Positions 1-5,208 of a DNA stretch of 5,208 nt are shown piece by piece (position 1 is the stretch's first letter; each line of letters starts with the position of its first letter). The stretch is from Acidobacteriota bacterium. GTDB taxonomy: Bacteria > Acidobacteriota > Vicinamibacteria > Vicinamibacterales > UBA8438. The stretch lies in assembly GCA_005778315.1 (NCBI GenBank), contig SXOW01000206.1, forward strand, positions 1-5,208, given 5' to 3'. Position numbers and translations under genes: made by a program. Under the pieces are notes generated by a model that was not told the origin of the DNA, ran no database searches, and was given only the letters and a program-made list of their open reading frames with translations.

Positions 1-459
1 GCCGCGGCGGAACTCCTGATCATGCCGTCGTATTTCGAGAGCCTGTCGATGGTGACCCTGGAGGCCTGGGCGCTCGGTCGCCCGGTACTCGCCAACGGCC
101 AATGCGACGTGCTCGTGGGTCAATGTACGCGCAGCAACGCGGGCCTGTACTACGACAGCTACCAGGAATTCGCCGAGGCGCTCAACACAATCCTGGCTCA
201 GAGCCGGCTCCGCGACGCGCTCGGCGCCAACGGACGCGCCTACTTCAACACGCACTACACGTGGCCGGTGATCGAACGCAAGTATCTCGACATGCTGGAC
301 CGGCTGGAGCGCGATGACCGGCGTGAGATGCCAGGCCCGGAGCCACTCCCCGGCTGGCTCGCACGGCGTCGACGCGACGTGCCGCCGGGCCGAGAACTGG
401 TGGATCGGTTGCCGACAGGTGCGGCCCCGACCACAGCGGCTGAAGCGGGTGGGTCATGA
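1..459 (+). CDS. GT4 glycosyltransferase (A), C-terminal part, cut by left edge
   Basis: This is the nucleotide-sugar-binding C-terminal half of a GT-B fold, family 4 glycosyltransferase; 152 codons are visible. The frame is open from base 1, so the ATG at 22 is internal. The EX7E donor-binding motif is FESLSMVTLE, with glutamates at visible residues 13 and 21. It is followed by LGRPVLAN and by CTRSNAGLYY, which in this family sits near the end of the donor site. Its closest relative in the window is the gene at 2784-4172: an ungapped comparison by eye gives about 45 identities over 95 residues, including the YxWxVIxxKY segment. After about residue 103 the similarity ends and a proline-, arginine- and alanine-rich tail of about 50 residues follows, probably disordered. 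The TGA stop overlaps the next start as ATGA, indicating translational coupling. The family is clear; donor and acceptor are unknown. It is expected to act in the cytoplasm or at the inner membrane face. Confidence 0.93.
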   Translation, partial: AAAELLIMPSYFESLSMVTLEAWALGRPVLANGQCDVLVGQCTRSNAGLYYDSYQEFAEALNTILAQSRLRDALGANGRAYFNTHYTWPVIERKYLDMLDRLERDDRREMPGPEPLPGWLARRRRDVPPGRELVDRLPTGAAPTTAAEAGGS

Positions 460-1691
460 CCAGTGCTTCGACCCCCGTCCGGCCTGCCGTCCATCAAGTG
501 CTCGCCACCCTCGGCTACGGCGACGCGATCGGCAACGAGGTGCTCGGTATCCAGGCTGCGCTGCGCGCAGCCGGCTACGAATCAGAGATCTTTGTGGAAA
601 CGGCTGAACCTCGTCTGGAGCCGCTGACACACGACTACCGTGACCTGGTGGAGGCCTCGCACCCGGACAACATCCTCATTCACCACTTTTCCATCGGGTC
701 GCGCGCCTCTCGTATCGCGTACGCGCTGCCGGACCGGATGGTGCTCGTGTACCACAACATTACGCCGCCCGAATACTTCGTCGGCGTCCACAAGGATCTC
801 GTTCGCCAGTGCTTCAGCGGTCGTCGCGAGCTGCGCGCGTATGTCAACCGCTGCGAGCTGGCGTTGGGCGATTCTGAATTCAACCGCCAGGAACTGGAAC
901 AATTCGGCTTCACCCGCACCGGAGTGCTCCCTGTGGTCCCGAGCTTCACCCACCTCGACGAGCCACCGGACCACACCCTGGTCGGCGAGTTCGACGACGA
1001 GCGGCCCAATTTCCTGTTCGTGGGACGGATCATCCCGAACAAGCGGATCGACGACGTCATCCGCTTTTTTCACGCGTATCGCGTCAAGCATCAACCCCGC
1101 GCACGGTTGCTGCTCGTGGGGTCGTACGGCGGGTTTGACTCGTACCTCACATCACTCCACCATCTGATTGCGACGCTGGGAGTGCCGGATGTGCACATCC
1201 TGGGCCACGTTTCAAACGCGGCGTTGTCGGCATGCTATGACGTGGCCGACCTGTTCCTGTCGGCGAGCGAGCACGAAGGCTTCTGCGTCCCGCTGGTGGA
1301 GGCGTTCTACAAGCGGGTCCCGGTGATGGCCTACGCGGCGACGGCCGTCCCGGCCACCCTCGACGGCGCCGGCGTGCTCTATGACCGGAAAGACCCACGC
1401 CACGTCGCGTCCATCATGGACACCGTCCTGACGGATAGTGCGTTGGAGTCGGAGATCGTGCGGGGTCAGGATGCCGCCCTGCAACGGATGCTCGGGCTGG
1501 ACTTCAGCCGCGTGCTCCTCACGGCGATCGACGAGGTGCAGCGATCACCGCGCTGCCAGCCTGTCGCGGTGCGCTGGGACTTCTGGCAGCGATTCGCCGT
1601 ATGGGAGCGACTGGAGGAGTTACGGCTGTATCGGCCGTCCGCCTACAAAGCCCTGCCGTTCGCGCCAGGCGAGCGTGGCGAAAATCCGTAA
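456..1691 (+). CDS. GT4 glycosyltransferase (B), full length
   Basis: A 411-residue retaining-type GT-B glycosyltransferase. The N-terminal acceptor domain begins HQVLATLGYGDAIGN (residues 13-27), the opening signature of this subfamily. It continues with HHFSIGS (76-82), YHNITPPEYF (99-108) and LGDSEFNRQEL (137-147). The donor domain begins at FVGRIIPNKRIDD (188-200). The EX7E motif lies in SEHEGFCVPLVEA, with E274 and E282. The match to family length and motif order says it is intact. Residues 365-411 are an extra C-terminal segment, rich in Trp, Arg and Leu, that the paralogue at 1695 lacks. The ATG at 456 is preferred because the signature starts 12 residues later; a purine-rich GGGTGGG lies just upstream as a weak ribosome site. 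The start overlaps the previous stop by four bases. No signal peptide or membrane helix is visible. The role is inferred to be one sugar-addition step in a surface glycan; the specificity cannot be read. Confidence 0.95.
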   Translation: MTSASTPVRPAVHQVLATLGYGDAIGNEVLGIQAALRAAGYESEIFVETAEPRLEPLTHDYRDLVEASHPDNILIHHFSIGSRASRIAYALPDRMVLVYHNITPPEYFVGVHKDLVRQCFSGRRELRAYVNRCELALGDSEFNRQELEQFGFTRTGVLPVVPSFTHLDEPPDHTLVGEFDDERPNFLFVGRIIPNKRIDDVIRFFHAYRVKHQPRARLLLVGSYGGFDSYLTSLHHLIATLGVPDVHILGHVSNAALSACYDVADLFLSASEHEGFCVPLVEAFYKRVPVMAYAATAVPATLDGAGVLYDRKDPRHVASIMDTVLTDSALESEIVRGQDAALQRMLGLDFSRVLLTAIDEVQRSPRCQPVAVRWDFWQRFAVWERLEELRLYRPSAYKALPFAPGERGENP

Positions 1692-1694
1692 CCG

Positions 1695-2762
1695 ATGGTT
1701 ATCAATCAGTGGCTGCCCGCTGCCCACCGCGGTGACGCGGTCGGGGACAGCGCACGCCGGGTCCGCGATTTGCTGCGCGCGCGCGGTCACGTGTCACAGA
1801 TCTACGCGCTGACGGTCGACGACGATCTGACCGGCGAGATCGAGCCATTCGAGAATCCCGCGGCACGCCGCGGCGACGTGACGATCCTCCATTTCGCGAT
1901 CGGCTCCCCAATGAGCGAGGCGCTGGCCGCCCTACCCCGCGGCCGCGTCATCCAGTATCACAACATCACGCCGGCCCATTTTTTCGCATCGTACGACGCA
2001 GGCACGGCGGCGATCGTCACGCGGGGTCGGGAGGAACTGGCCGGGCTGGCGGGTCGTGTGGACCTCGCCCTCGGGGACTCCGAGTACAACCGTCGCGAGT
2101 TGGACACGCTGGGGTTCGTCGACACCGGAGTGTTCCCCATTGCCGTCAACACCGCACGTCTGACACAGGCACCACCGCGGCCGGCGCTCGAACGGGTGTT
2201 GCAGGACGGACTGACCAACATCTTGTTTGTGGGGCGGATCGCGCCGAACAAGAAGATCGAAGATCTCGTGCGCCTGGCCGAGCACTACAAGCGGTACGTC
2301 GACGCGTTCCACCGGTTCATCTTCGTCGGACGCGAGGATGCGTGCCCACGGTACTACGCCATGGTTCGGGCTCTCATGGCGCAGTATCGGATGACCAGCG
2401 AGCGGTTCTGGTTCGTCGGATCTGTGCCGGACGCAGACCTCGCCGCGTTCTACCGCAATGCGAGCGCCTATGTCTCCTTGAGCGAGCACGAGGGGTTTTG
2501 CGTGCCGCTCGTCGAGGCGATGGCGACCGATGTGCCCATCCTGGCCTACGAATCAACCGCGGTACCGGAGACACTCGGGGGGGCCGGCGTGACGTTCTCA
2601 CCCAAGGACCTGGAGTACGCGTCGGAGTTACTTGGACTCCTGGTGTACGATGACGACCTACGCGAGGCTGTCATTGCAGGCCAGCGACGCCGGTTGGAAG
2701 ACTTCACCGACGCACGTTTCGACACGCACCTTGACCGGTTGTTGGCGCGTTTGCCCGTCTGA
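1695..2762 (+). CDS. GT4 glycosyltransferase (B'), tandem paralogue of B
   Basis: A 355-residue GT-B, family 4 glycosyltransferase with the same motif order as its upstream neighbour: INQWLPAAHRGDAVGD (3-18), LHFAIGS (65-71), YHNITPAHFF (88-97), LGDSEYNRREL (126-136), FVGRIAPNKKIED (178-190), and the EX7E site SEHEGFCVPLVEA with E266 and E274. The two are clearly ancient duplicates, since identity is high in motifs but low between them. The ATG at 1695 lies directly before the first conserved strand, with only one residue of preamble. It follows the upstream TAA after a single CCG codon in the same frame. No convincing Shine-Dalgarno sequence precedes it, so translation probably relies on termination-reinitiation. 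The protein stops soon after the donor domain, without the C-terminal extension of its paralogue. The sugar specificity is unknown; a shared polymer with its neighbours is inferred from operon structure. Confidence 0.94.
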   Translation: MVINQWLPAAHRGDAVGDSARRVRDLLRARGHVSQIYALTVDDDLTGEIEPFENPAARRGDVTILHFAIGSPMSEALAALPRGRVIQYHNITPAHFFASYDAGTAAIVTRGREELAGLAGRVDLALGDSEYNRRELDTLGFVDTGVFPIAVNTARLTQAPPRPALERVLQDGLTNILFVGRIAPNKKIEDLVRLAEHYKRYVDAFHRFIFVGREDACPRYYAMVRALMAQYRMTSERFWFVGSVPDADLAAFYRNASAYVSLSEHEGFCVPLVEAMATDVPILAYESTAVPETLGGAGVTFSPKDLEYASELLGLLVYDDDLREAVIAGQRRRLEDFTDARFDTHLDRLLARLPV

Positions 2763-2772
2763 CGCGTATCCC

Positions 2773-2778
2773 GAAGGA
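2773..2778 (+). promoter_or_regulatory. Ribosome binding site for the GTG-started glycosyltransferase
   Basis: GAAGGA is a good anti-16S match, five bases before the GTG at 2784. It decides the start: no ATG is near, and translation from this GTG gives the family-typical N-terminus MKIAFVIQRYGG. Together with the 21-base gap it indicates that this gene is initiated on its own rather than by pure coupling. Confidence 0.7.
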
Positions 2779-2783
2779 CATCC

Positions 2784-4172
2784 GTGAAAATCGCTTTCGT
2801 CATCCAACGATACGGTGGAGAAATACTCGGTGGCTCCGAGTACCACTGCCGATTGGTCGCGGAGCGGCTCGCCAGCCGACATCACGTAGAGGTGCTCACC
2901 ACCTGCGCCCGCGACTACATCACCTGGAAGAATGAGTATCCCGAGGCGGAAGACCGGATTCGAGGGGTCACGGTTCGGCGGTTTGCCAACGACCGAACCC
3001 GGGACCTCGCGTCGTTCAACGAGTACTCCGACTGGATTTTCAACCACCAGCACTCGGCCGCTGACGAAGAGGAGTGGCTGAAGCAACAGGGGCCGTGGAG
3101 CCCCGCGTTGCAGTCCTATATCGAGCAGCACCACCAGTCGTATGACGCGCTGATTTTCTTCACCTACCTCTATGCCCCGACCGTGCTCGGTCTCCGGGTC
3201 GACCCGGCGCGCAGCATCCTCGTACCCACCGCCCATGACGAACCGGCGATTCGGTTGAATATGTATCGCCGGGTGTTCTCTGCTCCAGCCGGCATCGCGT
3301 TCAACACCACGGTCGAGCGGGGCTTTCTGAAGCAGGTGTTTGGCTGCAGCGCGAAATTCGAGGAGACGGTCGGATGCGGCGTGGAGCTGCCACCATCGCA
3401 ACGGCACGCTGTCGTGGCGGCGCCCCAACTGGACGAGGCGGAGCTCGACGACCCCGAGGACGCCGCTGGGCTGAACGGGAATGGCGCCTTCGGCGCCCGC
3501 CTGTCGTCGCGCGGCGCGGTCTTCCGTCGGCGACATCGTCTGTATGGCCCGCTGGTGCTCTATGGGGGCCGAATCGACCCGGGGAAAGGGTGCGAGGAAC
3601 TCATCGACTACTTCAATACCTACGCGCAGGCTGAGGGTGACGCGACGCTCGTGCTGATGGGCGTCAAGCTCATGCCGATTCCGGAGGAGCCGCACATCCG
3701 GTTCGCGGGCCTGCTGTCTGAAAACGAACGGTTCGAGGCGCTCGAAGCCGCCACCGTGGTGGTGGTGCCATCTCCGTTCGAGAGCCTGTCGTTGCTCGCT
3801 CTTGAGTCCTTCGCCATCGGCACGCCGGTGTTGGCCAACGCGCGTAGTGAGGTCGTGATGGACCATTGCCAGCGGAGCAACGGCGGACTCTACTACGCGA
3901 ACCGCGAAGAATTTCACGAATGCCTGCGGCGGCTCATCCAAAATCCAGAGCTGCGCGCCGGCCTCGGCCGGAACGGCCGAGACTACGTCCGAACCAACTA
4001 TCGGTGGGATGTCATCATGGGCAAGTACGACCGCCTCCTCGCGGGTGTACACCGGCCGCGTGCAGAGGCCAACACGCGCCGTGGCGGGCGCAAGTCCAGT
4101 GCGGGCTCGAGTCGCACCGCCGGCGGCAGCGGGAACGCCCGAGGCGCGCGGCGAGGCGGGCGCCGGCAGTAG
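2784..4172 (+). CDS. GT4 glycosyltransferase (A'), with linker insert and Arg-rich tail
   Basis: A 462-residue GT-B, family 4 glycosyltransferase starting at GTG. The N-terminal domain opens MKIAFVIQRYGGEILGGSEY (residues 1-20), whose GGSE loop is typical of GT4 acceptor and donor clefts. It continues with VLTTCARDYITWKNEYPE (37-54), a signature I recognise from a widespread GT4 subfamily, FFTYLYAPT (125-133) and PTAHDEP (148-154). The donor domain begins LYGGRIDPGKGCEEL (259-273). The EX7E motif is FESLSLLALE with E333 and E341, followed by CQRSNGGLYY (362-371). It resembles the truncated first gene of the window. Two oddities stand out. Residues about 202-250, between the domains, are long, acidic and Gly/Ala-rich where the family normally has a short linker. 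Residues 424-462 form a basic tail with 12 Arg/Lys and one acidic residue, including RRGGR twice. No membrane helix is visible. The catalytic core appears intact; donor and acceptor are unknown. Confidence 0.94.
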   Translation: MKIAFVIQRYGGEILGGSEYHCRLVAERLASRHHVEVLTTCARDYITWKNEYPEAEDRIRGVTVRRFANDRTRDLASFNEYSDWIFNHQHSAADEEEWLKQQGPWSPALQSYIEQHHQSYDALIFFTYLYAPTVLGLRVDPARSILVPTAHDEPAIRLNMYRRVFSAPAGIAFNTTVERGFLKQVFGCSAKFEETVGCGVELPPSQRHAVVAAPQLDEAELDDPEDAAGLNGNGAFGARLSSRGAVFRRRHRLYGPLVLYGGRIDPGKGCEELIDYFNTYAQAEGDATLVLMGVKLMPIPEEPHIRFAGLLSENERFEALEAATVVVVPSPFESLSLLALESFAIGTPVLANARSEVVMDHCQRSNGGLYYANREEFHECLRRLIQNPELRAGLGRNGRDYVRTNYRWDVIMGKYDRLLAGVHRPRAEANTRRGGRKSSAGSSRTAGGSGNARGARRGGRRQ

Positions 4173-4415
4173 ACCATCGACAGACCGGACCCAGACAGCC
4201 GAGCCGAGGGACGGCAGGCCGACACGCTGCTTCGCTCGGGAGACCGCCGCCTCGAACTGGGGCCAGTCCCGGGCGGCCACCGCCACCACCTGCGCGGTCC
4301 CGCTGGATGCGGCGGCAGGCAGCCCCCGAAGTCCAATAATCGTCCGGATCGTCCTCAAAGAAGGCGCTACTGGCGGGGTTTGGGATGTCTCGCGGCATAG
4401 AATTCGGGGACCAAC
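4173..4415 (+). other. Intergenic gap with coding-like composition, possible minus-strand gene remnant
   Basis: This 243-base gap is the only sizeable break in the operon. No terminator (stem plus T-run), tRNA, CRISPR or convincing promoter is visible. Bases 4201-4320 show three-base periodicity: counted by eye over 40 triplets, positions congruent to 0 modulo 3 are 90% G+C (36/40), those congruent to 2 are 78%, and those congruent to 1 are 65%. That ordering fits a minus-strand frame better than a plus-strand one. Read on the minus strand, 4340 down to 4173 gives a protein-like stretch containing AQVVAVAARDWPQFEAAV and SAVWVRSVDG, with alternating strand- and helix-like patterns. It has no start codon nearby and I do not recognise a family, so no gene is called. 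Bases from 4321 to 4405 are more A+T-rich and lose the periodicity; this is where a promoter for the next gene would be expected. Confidence 0.35.
4406..4410 (+). promoter_or_regulatory. Probable ribosome binding site of the FkbM gene
   Basis: GGGGA lies five bases before the ATG at 4416. It supports that start over the later in-frame ATG at 4476 (MAPELPLLL), which also lies upstream of the conserved methyltransferase core. The match to consensus is moderate. Confidence 0.5.
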
Positions 4416-5153
4416 ATGTTGAGGAAGACGCCAAGCACTGAGTCGGCGAAAAAGGAGTCCCCGCGAAATCTCTACATGGCTCCGGAGTTGCCGCTGCTTC
4501 TTCGACGTTTTCGCGTCGACGTCGTCTTCGACATCGGCGCAAACGTCGGGCAATTCGCCAGCGAGCTCTTCGGTGCGGGATTCGCCGGCCGAATCGTGTC
4601 GTTCGAACCCCTCAGCGCGGCGCATGGCCAGCTGATTGAGACAAGCCAGCCCGAACCAAGATGGGCCGTCGCGCCACGCTGCGCTCTCGGTGAGAGCGAC
4701 GGAGAGGCCACCATTCACGTGGCCGCCAATTCGCAAAGCAGTTCTTTGGTTCACATGCTCGACCGCCACATGCAGGCCGCTCCACGGAGTCGCTACATCG
4801 GATCGGAAACCGTTGAAGTGAGAACCCTCGACAGGGTGGCCGGGCAGTATGTTCAGGCCGGCGAGACGATCTTCCTCAAGCTCGACGTTCAAGGGTCCGA
4901 AGACCGGGTCCTAACGGGCGCCAGGGGCTTGCTGCCCCGGGTGGTCGGCATCCAAGTAGAGATGTCGATATTGCCTCTGTACGAGGGCGAACGTGGCTTC
5001 GAGTCCTGGCTCCCTCGACTTAGCATGCTGGGCTTCGAGTTGTGGTGCCTTCGCCCCGGCTTCACCGATCCGCGAACCGGGCGACTGTTGCAGGTCGATG
5101 GGATATTCTTTCGCGGGGACCCCCGCGCACCGGCCGTCGATGCCGCTCCCTAA
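4416..5153 (+). CDS. FkbM-family SAM-dependent methyltransferase
   Basis: A 245-residue class I methyltransferase of the FkbM family, whose members O-methylate hydroxyls on sugars and polyketides using S-adenosylmethionine. The SAM-binding motif I is VFDIGANVGQFA (37-48), and SFEPL (62-66) ends the second strand with the ribose-binding acid. ALGESDGEATIHVA (90-103) and the NSQSSSL element (105-111) follow. LKLDVQGSED (154-163) is the family hallmark, and VEMSILPLYEG (181-191) and the C-terminal VDGIFFR (227-233) complete the usual order. Length and order match an intact member. In a glycosyltransferase cluster it probably methylates a sugar residue of the same glycan, as a decoration or cap (inference). 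The first 30 residues are charged and not conserved. Codon use differs slightly from the upstream genes: third-position G+C over the first half is about 72% by hand count, against about 78-83% for the starts of the two genes at 456 and 1695. The last 14 bases overlap a further reading frame. Confidence 0.93.
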   Translation: MLRKTPSTESAKKESPRNLYMAPELPLLLRRFRVDVVFDIGANVGQFASELFGAGFAGRIVSFEPLSAAHGQLIETSQPEPRWAVAPRCALGESDGEATIHVAANSQSSSLVHMLDRHMQAAPRSRYIGSETVEVRTLDRVAGQYVQAGETIFLKLDVQGSEDRVLTGARGLLPRVVGIQVEMSILPLYEGERGFESWLPRLSMLGFELWCLRPGFTDPRTGRLLQVDGIFFRGDPRAPAVDAAP

Positions 5154-5208
5154 TCTGCTTCTGGTGCTTGCGTTCATCGAGCGCCTGGCGCCGCCGACAG
5201 GACGCGCC
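5140..5208 (+). CDS. N-terminus of a further gene, cut by right edge
   Basis: An open frame starts at ATG 5140, 14 bases inside the end of the FkbM gene, and runs to the window edge (23 codons). It reads MPLPNLLLVLAFIERLAPP. The short hydrophobic run followed by a PPTGR-like loop resembles the first strand and loop of a GT-B glycosyltransferase or a similar Rossmann-type enzyme, but this is too short to assign. There is no clear Shine-Dalgarno sequence before the ATG. The overlap would allow translational coupling, as seen earlier in the operon. An alternative start is GTG 5164. If no gene starts here, bases 5154-5208 are merely spacer. Confidence 0.4.
   Translation, partial: MPLPNLLLVLAFIERLAPPTGRA

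Noticed and set aside
34..3791. A 15-base identical direct repeat, TTCGAGAGCCTGTCG, at 34-48 and 3777-3791.
   Set aside because: Both copies encode FESLS at the EX7E catalytic motif of paralogous glycosyltransferases. Homology and codon preference explain them; they are not a mobile or recombination repeat.
4398..4403. TAGAAT as a -10 promoter element for the FkbM gene.
   Set aside because: No acceptable -35 hexamer occurs at 16-18 bases upstream. The implied start of transcription would fall at the ribosome binding site. The support is too weak to list.
4009..4422. A plus-strand open frame of 137 codons bridging the end of the glycosyltransferase and the gap.
   Set aside because: It begins inside the upstream gene in another frame and its translation is low-complexity Arg/Ala/Thr/Pro. 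In the gap its second codon position is more G+C-rich than its first, the reverse of what real coding would give.
2658..4892. A 744-codon open frame on the minus strand across the glycosyltransferase and into the FkbM gene.
   Set aside because: Through the 2784-4172 gene it is the codon-aligned antisense of a clear GT4 protein, and such frames often stay open in G+C-rich genes. It shows no recognisable domain there. Only the part inside the intergenic gap looks protein-like, and that is reported separately.
5112..5127. A perfect inverted repeat CGCGGGG-AC-CCCCGCG, considered as a transcription terminator.
   Set aside because: It lies inside the FkbM coding region, encoding RGDPRA, has a tiny loop and no following T-run, and a further frame seems to continue downstream. 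A chance G+C-rich palindrome is more likely.

Overview
The window is a G+C-rich stretch (about two-thirds G+C by eye, with third codon positions near 80% G+C) in which every recognisable gene lies on the + strand. It reads as part of a bacterial surface-polysaccharide or glycan assembly locus. It holds four GT4-type (GT-B fold) glycosyltransferases, the first cut by the left edge, then an FkbM-type methyltransferase, and the first codons of a further gene cut by the right edge. No ribosomal, tRNA, phage or taxon-marker sequence is present. The organism can only be described as a high-G+C bacterium using Shine-Dalgarno-type starts; any phylum would be a guess.

Layout. Bases 1-459 are the C-terminal half of glycosyltransferase A. 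Bases 456-1691 (B) and 1695-2762 (B') are two full-length tandem paralogues of a second glycosyltransferase subfamily. Bases 2784-4172 are a full-length paralogue of A, called A' here, with an extra linker and an arginine-rich tail. The first four genes are tightly packed: a 4-base ATGA overlap, then gaps of 3 and 21 bases, so they very probably form one translationally coupled operon. A 243-base gap follows (4173-4415). Then comes the FkbM methyltransferase (4416-5153), whose end overlaps by 14 bases the start of a further, cut-off reading frame (5140 onward).

How the genes could work together (inference). The glycosyltransferases would add successive sugars from nucleotide-sugar donors to a lipid-linked acceptor at the cytoplasmic face of the inner membrane. 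The FkbM protein would O-methylate a sugar hydroxyl, as a decoration or a chain-ending cap. Donor sugars, linkages and the final polymer cannot be read from the sequence.

The most notable structures are the nested A-B-B'-A' paralogue order; the B and B' cistrons lying in the same reading frame, separated only by TAA CCG; the arginine/glycine-rich tail of A'; and a coding-like base-composition signal on the minus strand in the 243-base gap, which may be a gene remnant. I see no clearly novel biological system here. The window looks like a typical accessory glycan locus with some unusual architecture.
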